The notes beneath the pieces are model-generated. The model did not search any database. It worked only from the letters and a program-made list of their open reading frames with translations, and was not told where the DNA came from. This document shows, one piece after another, positions 33,652-44,705 of a DNA stretch of 64,000 nucleotides. Where the stretch lies: positions 30,769,131 through 30,833,130 of the forward strand of contig JAGTTD010000013.1 in the NCBI GenBank assembly GCA_018398585.1. The letters run 5' to 3'. The stretch is from Simmondsia chinensis (taxonomy: Eukaryota > Streptophyta > Magnoliopsida > Caryophyllales > Simmondsiaceae). The first letter of the stretch is position 1. Each line of letters opens with the position of its first letter. A program made the translations under genes and the position numbers.

Positions 33652-34015
33652 TTTCAATGTTCGATAACTTAGGTGCACGGAGAATGAAATTTTTCAATAT
33701 AATTGGTGTTTTTTCCCCTAAAAACGTAAAAGTTGTGGACGTTAGGTGAAAGATTCTCACTTTTGGAAATGGTTATAGTCATCTAATAACCCTAATTTTA
33801 ATTTCTAATTTTTGTACATCTTTTGTGAAGGAGATTTGTAAGTGATAGCTCTTGAATTTTTGGATCTATCTATATGCTTTTTTGTTTTCCCCGTTAGAAA
33901 AGATGTTAGGTGCGCGTGGTTATGGGGATGATTCCTTGAAAAATTTTATCATGTCGACGCATCTCAACGTGTCTGAATAAGATTAGTAAAAAAAAAGGGT
34001 TCTTTTATTACACTA

Positions 34016-34920
34016 TCGGAGGAGGTCAAGATCGAATTGGAGACCTTACCGAGTAAGAAAAGTTTCAAATACATGGGATCCATGATACACCAGAATGGCG
34101 AGGTGGATGAGGATAGCAACAATAGGATTAAAGTAGGCTGGAAGAAGTGGAGGATGGCATCCGGGGTGCTGTGTGATAGAAAGTTCCCGTTAAAGGTAAA
34201 GGGAAAATACTATAGGACGGTAGTAAGACCGGCTATGTTATATGGGGCAGAGTGTCGACCAATGAAACAGAATCAGACACAGAGGATGAAGGTAGCAGAG
34301 ATGAGGATGCTGCGCTGGATGTGTGGCCACACAAGGAAGGATAGGATTAGGAACGATGTAATAAGAGGTAAACTGGGTATAGCCTCGATCGAGGATAAAT
34401 TGCGGGAGCACCGCCTAAGATAGTTTGGACATGTTAGCAGGAGACCGACTACAGCCCCAATCAGGAGGTGTAAACAGCTTCAGACGATGCTAGGTAGAAG
34501 AGGGAGGGGAAGGCCAAAGAGGAGTTGGCTGGAGACGATCCGTCACGATTTAACCCACCTAAACCTGAGAGAGGAGATAGCCTCAGATAGGGCACGATGG
34601 AGGGCTAGCATAGAATAGGGCGGCGAGGGACTTGTAGTTTAAGATTCCTAGGCAGTCATAGCCGCAAGTGGTGCTATGCTGATTAGTTTATTTTCTGATG
34701 ACTCGGCTGTTTTCTTGGCTTACATACATACTTAAATGCTTGTATGTCTATTTCCTTCATTCATTTGGCGATAAATTGATGGTTTTATTTGCAGGCGCTC
34801 CTGTACTTCAGGTTGGGAGTCCTCGGAAGGGGTATAGCTGTGTACATATACCCCCCCCAGACCCTGCTTTTGCGGGAGCCGCGAGGCACTGGGATTATTG
34901 TTGTTGTTGTTGTATATATT
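34016..34920 (+). mobile_element. RTE-clade LINE, 5'-truncated copy with clean RT C-terminus
   Basis: The open frame 34037-34423 encodes SFKYMGSMIHQNGEVDEDSN, NRIKVGWKKWRMASGVLCDR, YYRTVVRPAMLYGAECRP, MRMLRWMCGHTRKDRIRN and ASIEDKLREHRLR. A TAG stop then interrupts a conserved FGHVSRRP block that continues to 34617. The 3' UTR carries the family tail: GGTTGGGAGTCCTCGGAAGG, CCCAGACCCTGCTTTTGCGG, GGCACTGGGATTATTGTTGT. Closely related to the copy at 52221-55469. Confidence 0.88.
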
Positions 34921-34997
34921 CCTATAGATAACCTATAAAGTACTAAGAGTGACTACTACATCATAAAATATGACCTTTTTTCAAGCAATTTTTTGAC

Positions 34998-34999
34998 CC

Positions 35000-35044
<45 letters not shown>
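34998..35044 (+). repeat. Compound (TA)n(TG)n microsatellite
   Basis: TA repeats followed by about 14 TG repeats, next to a small MITE. Confidence 0.9.
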
Positions 35045-35045
<1 letters not shown>

Positions 35046-35046
<1 letters not shown>

Positions 35047-35165
35047 TGTGATTCTTGAGAGTGTGAGAGTAAGAAGATTGATTTTGGACTACTCATTGAA
35101 TTGCTGACGTATCTTTATTTCATTTGACATCATCAACCCAATTCCCCCTCTTTAATCTGATTTTA
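35046..35165. mobile_element. Small MITE, family E, partial copy
   Basis: GAGAGTGTGAGAGTAAGAAG, TGGACTACTCATTGAATTGC and TTTGACATCATC line up with the copy at 35685-35852; the right end is lost. Confidence 0.4.
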
Positions 35166-35684
35166 CGCGTAGTGAAAAATTTAGAGGAATAGTTAGGTTC
35201 AACAGCCTTCCCTTTAATTTTATTTATTCGCTGATAAAATAAAAAGGAAAGATAGATTCGATTTCTCACAACCTGAGAAAATGAGAAACAAGGGCTCGAT
35301 TTCTCATAACCTGATAAAAGAAGAAACAAGGTATTCTTCAAAATAATTCTAAACTTGGATAATGAGCAACCTAGGCTCCTCTTGTATTTATAGAGGAGAT
35401 AACTAACTTTAAGTCAAACTCTAAGAAATAAATAAAAATACTAAAAGATAAATAAATATCAAAAGGTAAATATAAAAACTAAATAAAATCTGAAATATAA
35501 ATCTAATCCTAGTATAAGTGAAATTCTATCTTCACTGCTATCTTAAACCGTGTGGCTCCTATGCGTCATGTACCTGCCATCCCGAACCCATCAAATATTC
35601 CCCAATTGTGATTGGGTAACATCATCATCAAATGTGCGGTTCAGATTTCACCCTCTCATCTCTCATCCTGTCTATATATATATA

Positions 35685-35852
35685 GGGCATAACTTTTATG
35701 AGAGGGTGAGGGTAAGAGGGGAATTTCTGGACCACTCATTTGACTGTAACATTATTTCCTCTCCATCTGACATCGTACCCTTCCCTCACTTTAGTCAAAT
35801 GTGTGGCCAATAATTAACCATCTCATCCTCACCCTCTCGTAAAAATCATCCC
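35685..35852. mobile_element. Small MITE, family E, about 168 bp
   Basis: Left arm GGGCATAACTTTTATGAGAG plus GGTGAGGGTAAGAGG is the near reverse complement of the right arm ATCCTCACCCTCTCGTAAAA plus ATCATCCC. Arms are about 40 bp. No coding capacity. Confidence 0.65.
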
Positions 35853-35921
35853 AATATCTTCCCACAAAAATTAAAATATTATGTTTTCCAAAATATTTTG
35901 TCCTTCAAATTAATCATGGGC

Positions 35922-36590
35922 ATTAGGGGTGCTCAAAAAACCCCGTAACCGAAGTACCAAACTAAATTTTGAAATACCAATCCAAAAATGCAGTTAACCG
36001 AGACTGAATTTCTAGGTCGGTTAACTAAACCGAAAAAATTTGAGGTATTTTGGGATGGTAACGGTTAGTGATTTTGTCCATTTCAGTTAACCGATTTACC
36101 GAAATAGTATATATCGTGTGTGTATTTTTACATATTTATAATATTATATTGTTATATAGGTGACTATATGCGCGATCAACTTTATCCTTTTCTCCCAATT
36201 TATTTTCTAGCGAGTACTCGCGTGCCCCACTATTATATCCAAATATTAACTAAACACTATTTTACTATCGTTTGCCCACATGTTGGTGAAAATGAGATAT
36301 TATATATTTAATTCTTTTAGAATTGGATTATAAGATCATATTTTGTTAAATATTCTCATATTTTTAGACATTACAAACCTTTAAGAAGATTGATCATATA
36401 ACATAAAAGAGGCATTGCATTATTTTTTCGATTACTCGTTAACCGACCTTAACCAAACCGAATTACCAATTTATCAAATGTCAGTTACCCAGTCTTTTCA
36501 GTTATAGTAACAATTAGAGATTTTTAAATATTTTAGTTATGATTAACCAATATAAAATACTTTTTAATATAATTAATCGAAACATAAATA
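35922..36590. mobile_element. hAT-like non-autonomous element, fragment
   Basis: Begins TTAGGGGTGCTCAAAAAACC, a start typical of plant hAT short elements. Repeated GGTTAACCGA/TAACCGA motifs recur on both sides in opposite sense (36040-36110, 36430-36490). The right terminus was not found. Confidence 0.45.
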
Positions 36591-36699
36591 CCTCCAATGG
36601 ACGTAAAGACTAAGCTATTGGCAGTAAGTAACAAGACAAGGATACGCCATTTCTGGTATCTTTTGTCCAAGCAGGCTGACATCAAGAGAAAGGGACAAA

Positions 36700-37125
36700 C
36701 TTGGGCCTCATAAATTATTTTATTTTTTAAACAATTATCTAAATTTTTTAATTTTTTTAATGTCACGCTTAAAATTTTTAAAAAATTACCTAAATTTTTT
36801 AATTTTTTAATACTATGCTTAAAATTTTTAAATTTTTTTAATGTTACACTTTAATGTGATGCTTTTGACATTTAAAAAATATTTTGAATATATAAATTAT
36901 TTTTTGAATTTTTTTAGATTTTTTAACTTTTTTGAATTATTTTAGATGTGAATTCCAATTTTTTTATTTTTTTAAATGTCACGTCAATAAGAACTAATGG
37001 ATGTTAATAATGTCATATTACGATGTGATATTGAAAAATTTTAAAAGGTTTATGTGTGACATTGAAAAACTAGATGATTTTTTAAAATTGCACATAAATT
37101 TTAGGTGATTTTAATGTAAAAAAAA
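36700..37125. mobile_element. MITE, family B
   Basis: AT-rich block with CACGCTTAAAATTTTTAAAA, CACTTTAATGTGATG and a right end AAATTTTAGGTGATTTT. Internal motifs are shared with 10775-11225. Confidence 0.4.
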
Positions 37126-37830
37126 AAAAACTCAAATATTAGACATGTCCTAGATTTCGAAATTTTTTCAAATTCATTTGATAAGAAATTAGTGTACACC
37201 ATACCCAATTCGGTAGTATAATTGAGATGAGTCCAGCTTATTGTCAATCTAAGCATACTACCGGGATGAGCTTCTTTCCAAGTGAAGCAATTCGACCTAT
37301 TAGCAAACCGAATTGACTGGACTCGATGAGTTATTTCAAAGATGGTTTACGTCAACTTGGATCACGGGTCAAACTTTAATTGACTCAACTGGAGTTAAAG
37401 TCTTTCTCTCAAGTTATACAATTATTTTTGAAATAAAATATGTTTAAATTTTGAAGATATTTAACGAAAAGCCAAAAAGTTTTAAACTTTTGACATGAGT
37501 GAGAATGTGTAAATTTAAATAAATTTAGATCTTATTGTTTGCAGGGTCGGGCCTGTTTCGTGCTTTCTTTTGATCAAATGGTTGGTAGTCTTGGGTCAAA
37601 CCCAAAAAGAATCCCCTCGTACAATTATAATTCGGGTCAATTCAACTCCTAATGGGCCAGGGTCAACTCAGTCCATTAGTTATATATAGTAATAATATTT
37701 TGCTCATATTGAGTTAAGAAGTTTAAAAAATTACGCAACTAATATAGGGTTAAAAGTTTTGCACTAGAGGGAATTATTGCAGCATTTTAACTCTATATAT
37801 GGCAGATCTTTCAAGAATGAACATTTAGAT
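37126..37830. other. AT-rich spacer, no gene seen
   Basis: Contains short GTCAA/TTGAC-type motifs and AATTCGG/CCGAATT pairs (37205, 37305) but no complete element that I can delimit. Confidence 0.35.
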
Positions 37831-38460
37831 TGTGTTTGACTAGTCATTTTTCATAGCGTTTTTCATAACTTTTAGTTTTTTTTATTAGTCAAACATATAA
37901 CAGTGTTGTTTGGTAAAAGTTTTGTTATTAGCATTTTTCATAAAATTTTTCATGGCCTTTATCTTTTTGACTAACCAAATAGCCTATACCTATGTTTGGT
38001 AAAAGTTTTGTTGTTACCGTTTTTCATAACATTTAGCTTTTGAAAAGCAGCTTTTAGCTTTTAGCTTTTCAAACGACATGTAATCAAATTCTATTTCTCA
38101 TTTTCCCCCTCCTTTCTATCTTAATTTTTTGGTCTTCTGTGTGGTATCTCTGGGGGTGTATCTGCTTCGGCTACATTTGTTGCCCTGCTTACTCTAGTCT
38201 TTGCCTGTGTTATGTGTTGTTTTTTCCTGGTCTTGTTTTGTTTTGTTTGTGGTGCCTATTTTTTCCTGGTTGATCTGGTCCCTTTTTGTACCCACTACTG
38301 TTTACGGAGTGGCTTAGGGCTCATCTTATCGAGTTATCTGTATGTACTATGGCTATGCCGATAAAAAAAAAAAAAGAATTACCAAATACTTTATCCATCA
38401 TCTAACAGCTAACAACTAAACAATCAGCTAACAGCTAACAGTTATAGCCAAATATAGCCT
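37830..38460. mobile_element. hAT-like foldback with nested L1 3' end
   Basis: TTTGGTAAAAGTTTTGTTNTT units at about 37914 and 37998, plus CAGCTTTTAGCTTTTAGC (38049), face CAGCTAACAACTAAACAATC and AGCTAACAGCTAACAG (38404-38445). Between them, 38105-38373 looks like an L1 3' UTR: T/G-rich, GGAGTGGCTTAGGGCTCATC, ATGGCTATGCCGAT and an A13 tail. Confidence 0.4.
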
Positions 38461-38920
38461 TAATTTTCTTCATTTTGCATATCTAATAAGAAAAAAAGGT
38501 GCAAAATTTTTAAGGACGGAACCATTAGTCTTTATTCCCCTCAAATCAAAGGTGCTTTTAATAAAACATCCTGACAATAACACTATGCAATATATGTGTC
38601 ACACGCGAATTAAAGCCTTATTTGATACGTAGAAAGTAAATGCGTGAAGTAAAAATTTATGGGAAACACATATTTTGGCCTTTATTTGGTTAGCAGAAAG
38701 TTGGCAGAATACGGAAAGTAGAAATTGCTTAACAATTCGTTTGTTTTTAACTAATCTCCCCTAGAAAGTTCTATTTTTCATTACGGCAACTGAACACTGT
38801 GTACCACCTACTTCCCGAAAAGTTGATACACGAACTGAATTTCGGGAAATATAACTTTCTATAGGAATTTAATTAATATGGCAATCAAACGAGGCCTAAT
38901 ATTAAGAGTATTTAAGAACA

Positions 38921-38975
38921 AATAACAATAACAATAAACCCAGTGCCTTAAGGATTCCCGTTGAGTAGAGTCTGG
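38921..38975 (-). mobile_element. 55-bp RTE/5S-SINE tail with perfect 15-bp target duplication
   Basis: + strand reading AATAACAATAACAATAAACC, CAGTGCCTTAAGGATTCCCG and GAGTAGAGTCTGG is the reverse of the last part of the shared tail. It is flanked by exact GAGTATTTAAGAACA copies at 38906-38920 and 38976-38990. This is a real but extremely 5'-truncated insertion. Confidence 0.85.
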
Positions 38976-39221
38976 GAGTATTTAAGAACATCATTTCAAA
39001 CAAAATTATCAACATTGCGAAAATTAAGGAACGAAATTCCCATACAACTTTCCGTATGAATTTCGTTCTTGCCTTCGGGCGTTGTTTCAATAAAAAAAAA
39101 AGGAAACAAATATAATATTATATCATGAATAATTATTAAAGGGGCCCGAGAAATGACCCTTTCGACAGAATGTGATAAATTCACTCACCAAACGCACCTC
39201 TCATATTAATACACCAAACGC

Positions 39222-39261
39222 AAAAAAAAAAAAAAAAAAAAAAAAATAATAATAATAATAA
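39222..39261 (+). repeat. Poly(A) then (AAT)n tract
   Basis: About 25 A followed by AAT repeats, beside a decayed family A MITE. Confidence 0.85.
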
Positions 39262-39269
39262 TTTCACTT

Positions 39270-39665
39270 ATTACCTTTGTGAATATTAATAATTTATGTA
39301 TTTTAATATTTTAATATATATAATGTGATATCCCTAATTTGAACATTTTATTATTTACATACCATAAGTTGGAATTAGATAGATTTTTGTATAAAATATG
39401 TTGCGGTACATAATACAATAACATATAAAAATTATATCAATGCTTTTCGGAAAATTTTACTGCATTCTGATGTAAAGCTAGTTATATATTACTAAAATTA
39501 CGTGTCAATTTAGCATTTTTTGCTAAAAAATATCAAAATCTAATAAAGATATCTAACATTTCTTTGGAATCATATTTCACTTTATTATTTTCTAATGAAA
39601 ATATGTTGATTTCTGACATAAAGTTATCCACAGGTAAAATTTTAAAACTTTATAGTATCTAAGTG
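39270..39665. mobile_element. Long-inverted-repeat MITE, family A, decayed
   Basis: Retains ATTTTAATATATATAATGTG, ACATTTTATTATTTACATAC and, at the right, TTTAAAACTTTATAGTATCT. Ends are not definable. Confidence 0.35.
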
Positions 39666-39699
39666 CAAAGATTAATTCTAATGTTGTGTGAAGGTCTTT

Positions 39700-40562
39700 T
39701 AATGTGCCGGCAATGCTTGGGATCATGGTTAGGGATGGTCGAGGCTCGGTGATCGCTGGATGGTGCAACTCTGATCATGTGGGCTCGGCTCTTATGGCGG
39801 AGGCTCGGGCAATTAGAGCCTCTGTTCACCTTGCTGTGTCTCGTGAATGGAGAGGAGTGCTCTTTGCGTCAAACTGCAAGGACGTCATCTTAGCCATCAA
39901 ACGCAATTTTATCCGACCCCTTTGGGAGATCGAGGCAATTATTTCTACGGTTATTTACATTTTAGTATTCTGACTTTTTTTAAATAATAAAAAGAACCCC
40001 TACCTTTTTAAATTAATCAAAAGGCCCCTAAGTTTTTGTAGTATTAATAAAAAAGCCCTTAAGTTTTTATCGTATTAATAAAAGTCTACACTCCGGCGCG
40101 ATAATATCATTTTATGCCGACAAAGGTGAGGTGGAACTGTTTTTTTATTAATGCTACTGTTAAATGACCAAAATACCCTTCAATAGCAATATTTTTAAAC
40201 AAAGTAAGCGAAAAAAGATGGTTTTTACATATTACAATATCTCAAATTTTGTGCTAAAAACATAAGAATAAGAGTTTTGGAGGTTATTTTTGTGACTTTA
40301 CTATAATATTGATTTAAAAAAATAGTTGTTATGTCTACTCTATCGACGGTAAATTATGTTATCAAGTTAGAAAGGGGCCTTTTATTAATACAACAAAAAT
40401 TTAGGGGTTTTTTTTAATTAAAAAATGCCAGGGTCTTTTTTATTATTTATAAAAACATTAGTACTAAAATATAAATAACCTTTATTTCTAACATTAAACT
40501 TTTATTTTCAGCTTCTAAGTTTTTTTTTTCTTCTTAGATTCATAGATTGGCTAATGCGGTGG
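39700..40562 (+). pseudogene. L1-type LINE RNase H domain split by a MITE
   Basis: The frame 39704-39948 encodes GIMVRDGRGSVIAGWCNSD (catalytic Asp region), AEARAIRASVHLA (catalytic Glu) and VLFASNCKDVILAIKRN (catalytic Asp), a plant LINE RVT_3-type RNase H. It is cut at 39948 by a MITE. Downstream, about 40517-40560 resumes in another frame with IHRLANAVDHMR, the expected last block of the domain. No RT lies upstream, so only a remnant is present. Confidence 0.75.
39948..40481. mobile_element. MITE, family F, inside an L1 RNase H, perfect 9-bp target duplication
   Basis: The arms of about 115 bp are inverted copies: left GGTTATTTACATTTTAGTA, AATAATAAAAAGAACCCC, AAGGCCCCTAAGTTTTTGTA; right TTAGGGG..., GACC/GGTC and TACTAAAATATAAATAACC. 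TTATTTCTA occurs exactly at 39939-39947 and 40482-40490. Long arms plus a 9-bp duplication suggest a Mutator-type element. No coding inside. Confidence 0.75.
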
Positions 40563-40900
40563 ACCACATGAGGTCCACGCATAAGCCCAAGTCGGGTTCT
40601 ATTATAAAACCAATTGGCATTAGGTGGAGTAATCCTTTAGGTTTACATGTTGATCTCTTTTCTCTTTATAACTTTAATGTGTGATTTTATAAGACTTATA
40701 TGTGGAAACCTCGACACTCCCCTTCGCATGTGAGTTTTTGTCATATGCACCCCTCGCTTTCTCTAATCCAACATAACGGAGAGACCCAGGAGCACCAAAC
40801 ACAAATGCACCCCTCTTTCCGAAGACACAGTGCTGACAAACAAGAGTTTGGGATCATCCATCCTCTCTAATACCATGTTAGGCAACTAACTTTCTCAAAA
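40555..40900. mobile_element. TRIM-like LTR remnants
   Basis: TCCACGCATAAGCCCAAGTC, AAAACCAATTGGCATTAGGT and GGAGTA recur at 44450-44510 in altered form. At 40864-40915 the - strand reads CCCATTTGTTTAAACTTTTG, then GAAAGTTAGTTGCCTAACA followed by TGGTATTAGAG, which looks like a short LTR end plus a tRNA-iMet primer site. Borders are unclear. Confidence 0.4.
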
Positions 40901-41131
40901 GTTTAAACAAATGGGTGAAGAAGACCCATGAATAAAGGGACCAAATTTCACAGTTCTATTTTGTGTAATCATGATTGGGTAAGATATCCATTCCCCTCTG
41001 TTGTATGTTGCTCTTGAGAATGATCGTAATGAATAGTATCGACCTTAGGTCGATTTTGTCCAAAAAAAGGTGATAATATTTGTACACTTTAAGATATCTT
41101 ATTACATATACAGAAGTAAATTCTAATAATA

Positions 41132-41631
41132 AGGTAAATTAGCACTTAGATACCTTAAGGTTTAAACATTTATTATTTAGGTATCTTGATATTTTAATAT
41201 ATAAAATAAGGTACCTTGAATTTCAGACATTTTATCCGTGAGGTATCTTGAATTTTAAATTTTATCAATTAAATACTTTTTAATCAAAAATTTGATAAAT
41301 TTTTGTTAAAAAATGCTAAAATTCAACACTATTTCTACAACACATTATTATCTTTATTAGAATGTGATATTTTTTTGTTGAAAATTGAAAACAAAGTTGG
41401 GGTAATTTTTAGGTGGTTTACAACAACATTCGGTGAATATTTTAACATAATTCGTTGAATTTTTTATGAAAATATTGATAATAACTTATATATATTATCT
41501 CATTTATGCATTATATTCACATTTTTATATAAATTTGATTAAATTTGTAGAAAAATTTATCATATTTTGACATATTATATCTATGTAAGAAAATATTTAA
41601 AAATTCCAGGGTATCTATTTGATAATTTACG
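41132..41631. mobile_element. Long-inverted-repeat MITE, family A
   Basis: Starts GGTAAATTAGCACTTAGATA and ends ATCTATTTGATAATTTAC. Flanks TAATAATAA and TAATAAAAT share six leading bases. Same arms as the 22408 copy. Confidence 0.6.
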
Positions 41632-41844
41632 TAATAAAATACAATGGTCAAAGGGTGAAATGAGCAGGGAAATACGTGGCATTACGCCATTGGCTCAGAA
41701 ATCGTAGTGCACGCTTTTAAAAAATCGCAATTTCCCAAAAAGTAGAAGTGAAAAACTGAATTTAACAAAATGCTTTGGCGTCCACCATGCTTTTTTGGCG
41801 GGTAAAGCTCAAAATTTCCTCCAATCTTCTTAAAAATTTTTTAA

Positions 41845-42204
41845 GAGTTATTTATGTCAAATATCTCTATAATTTATCTATTATATTAGTTTAATTTTTA
41901 TATTTTTAATTATATTAATTTTTTCTCTGAGTAATTCGCAATGTGTCAATTTAAGTTAAGTTAATTTCGTGTTTTTGAACAATAAAATTATGTTAGATGT
42001 AAATAACTTATTATAAATTTATTCGTTTATTCAATTTAACCTAATTTTTTTTACTGAACTATTAAAAAATTCAATATAAAATTTTCTCTAAGAACTAAAT
42101 TGACACATTTTAAATTATATAATGACTAAATTAATATAATTAAAAATATAACAATTAATTTGACACAATGGATAATGTACATGGATCTTTAGTCTAAATA
42201 ATCC
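41845..42204. mobile_element. MITE, family C
   Basis: Left GAGTTATTTATGTCAAATAT and right AAATAATCC arms are inverted over about 120 bp (inner TTTAATTATATTAATTT and GTGTCAATTTA motifs on both sides). Related to the copy in GHR1 intron 1 (45814-46144). Confidence 0.55.
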
Positions 42205-42955
42205 TTTTTTAAAATAATTTTTAGTGTTATTTACACATACAAATGAAAAATAAGTGAGCTTAAATTTAAAAGTTTATGCTTTAAAGTGAAAAATTTTAAC
42301 TATCATGTCAACAAATGTGTATTAGGTTGAAAACATATGTATTACATAGACTTGTTTTATATTTTGTGTTTAAATTATTATTAGACTATAAAGTATAAAA
42401 CCTTTTTTGTGTTTTTATCCGTTAAAAAGGTAATTTTTTAATATAATATTAAAACTCTGTTGAAAGTGGGATTATAAGTTGGAATTCTAATATTCATCAC
42501 TCTAAATAGTACTATATTTCAAAAATAAGGTATGAAAAAGCTTGTATATTATCTACATTTTAAAATCACTAAACATTTGCGTGAGGAGATATATTAGAAT
42601 ATAAAATAATTTATGAGTCTTCACTTATCGGTTTAAATTTTTAGAATAATTGGCTTGTTGACAATTATGTTAAGGTTAAAAGGAAATTGTTAAGATTTAA
42701 ATTCATAATTTTTTATCTAATAAAACTCTGATATTGTATAAAAAAATCAATTACCACACAAATTTAAACTAATAGGTAAATACCTAAAACTTCTTTATAT
42801 TAGGAAAGAGTAAATTTAGGTACTTTCATCCTGAAAATTAACCCCAAAAGGCACCCACTATTTCCCACTAAAAAAACAGGAGTGCCAATCAAAAGATGAC
42901 ATATTTTTAGGGGTTTTGTTTGGGTTTTTCTGATCATTTCACGCATGCACTTTAT
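42205..42955. other. AT-rich upstream region of GHR1, no gene seen
   Basis: No coding sequence or clear repeat. The distal GHR1 promoter should lie here. Confidence 0.4.
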
Positions 42956-44705
42956 GCCCCATGAGAGAGAGAGAAAGAAGAGAGAGAGAGAGAGAGAGAG
43001 AGAGAAGGGAAGTGTGAGAATGAGTAAAAAAGGGTTTCTTTTTCTGCTTCAACAATGTTAAAAAGATGCTAGGGTTTGTGAGTATAGTGACCCAAAAATT
43101 GTTCTAAAAAGGGTTTCTTTTAGTATTGTTCACATTGTTAGAATTAAATGTGGGTTTTTAGGGCTAAAAATTTGATGGGTCCCTTGAATTTATTGCAATG
43201 CATATGTGGATTTGAAGCCCCATTAATGTATACTTTTCTGTGGGTTTTGTAGAGTTAGATTTTCCCTTAAAATGTGGTAATGGAGAGCTGAAAGTGAGAG
43301 CCTCACTCACTTTGTAGTTTTGGTGTTTCTGATTTTTCTTGAACGAACTTTTTGCAAAGGAAGTTGAAAAAGACTGATTTTCTAGAGAAACTGTGCACTG
43401 GTAAGGTTATTGTTCTGCATATTTTTGCTGATTAATGCTGTTTTTGCCGAAAGAATTATTAAAATTACATAGTTTTTTAGCTGAATTGTTTATTCCTATT
43501 GTCTTTATAGAAGTATAAGCTCAGAAGTTTGGATTTGTCTGGAGTAGCTAAGTAGCCTGTAGTGTTCTTATTTGTGTGGATGATTTTCCATTTTTTGTTT
43601 TTTTGGGTTCACTCTTTTATATCATTTCCATAAAATGAATGGCAAATTAATGAGAGTTGCCCTAAGTTAATGTGGGTTGTATTTAGTAACAAATTTTAGG
43701 AGTGAGTTGTGTGTAATGACATAGTTGAAGGGGTTGTTTTACGAAATTAGAAGTGTAACGGGTAAATTGTGTTTAATTGTAAAGTTTATGGGTGAGTTGT
43801 GTTTGCTTTCAAGTGATGTCACATTAATTTGCCCTAAACTATATGCTAGTTGCTGGTTGGTGTAGACACTAATAATGTACATATTTTAGGCAGTTAATAT
43901 GCTATGAGTTGTATGCTTTTTAATACTGATTTCTTAGAGAGGAATTGTATTCATGTAGTTGAGATCTTTTTATGAGAGCAGACATATCCCAGTTATGCAG
44001 CCCTATTTACCTTCAAGAAGACGACCTCGAAAATTCCCTAGTCTAGTAGTTGGGTTGTTCTACTTGCAGGGGTACATATGAATTTGAACTTTTATGCCTC
44101 GAGGTCTGTAAAATGCCCTCATTATTAGAGTATAAAACCAATTCCTAGCTTTCACCCATTAGCTTAAGCTTTTGGGAAAGTTGGTTTCTTGACATGATAT
44201 TATAGCCTTGTTGACCAAGAGGTCACGAGTTTGAATCCTAATGGCCCTTACTTTCAATATCAATATCAATATAATTTAAGCAAAAGGTATCAGGTAGTTC
44301 TGTGCAATATCTGTGCTTCAAGTCCAATGCGATTTTGCGGGAGGGGGTGTGTTAGAGTATTTAACCAATTCCTGGCCTTAACCAACCCACTTACGCTTTG
44401 GGGAAAGTTAGTTCCTTGACACTTACGAATTTGAGATGTATGAAATCCACGTATAAACCCAAATTGCGTTTTATTCTAAACCCAATTGGCTAAAGTGGAG
44501 TAGCCCACAAAACTTATTTGTTAATCTATTTTCTCACACAACTCCGATGGGGGACAATTTAATAACACTCGCATTGTCTTTGGGGAAGTAAAACAATGTG
44601 TTAGTAATAATTGAGTTCTCTTGATTTCAGGTCTTAACTGGAGACCTGTGTTTTGGATAGGGCTCTGAACTATTACCATAGCTGTATAAAGCGAGTTCAG
44701 AATAG
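42956..44705 (+). promoter_or_regulatory. GHR1 5' leader with GA microsatellite and probable leader intron
   Basis: A GA-rich tract at 42963-43008, ATG-poor leader sequence with AGGGTTTCTTTT and TAGGGTTTGTG, a donor CACTG|GTAAGG at 43401 and an acceptor TTGATTTCAG at 44621-44630 suggest a leader intron of about 1.2 kb, then 75 bp of leader before ATG 44706. A TRIM element (44123-44421) lies inside it. Inferred from splice motifs only. Confidence 0.5.
44123..44421 (+). mobile_element. Complete TRIM retroelement with 72-bp LTRs
   Basis: LTRs 44123-44194 and 44350-44421 are both 72 bp and start TRTTAGAGTAT, share CCAATTCCTRGC and a GGGAAAGTTRGTT block, and end CTTGACA. A primer-site-like TGATATTATAGCC follows the first LTR (TGGTATCAGAGCC with three changes) and a G-rich tract GCGGGAGGGGGTG precedes the second. 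Total 299 bp with no coding capacity. The 5-bp flanks CTCAT/CTTAC do not match well. Confidence 0.75.

Noticed and set aside
44195..44245. tRNA gene or tRNA-headed SINE suggested by GAGTTTGAATCC
   Set aside because: It directly follows a 72-bp LTR and matches the primer site of a TRIM whose second LTR is present.
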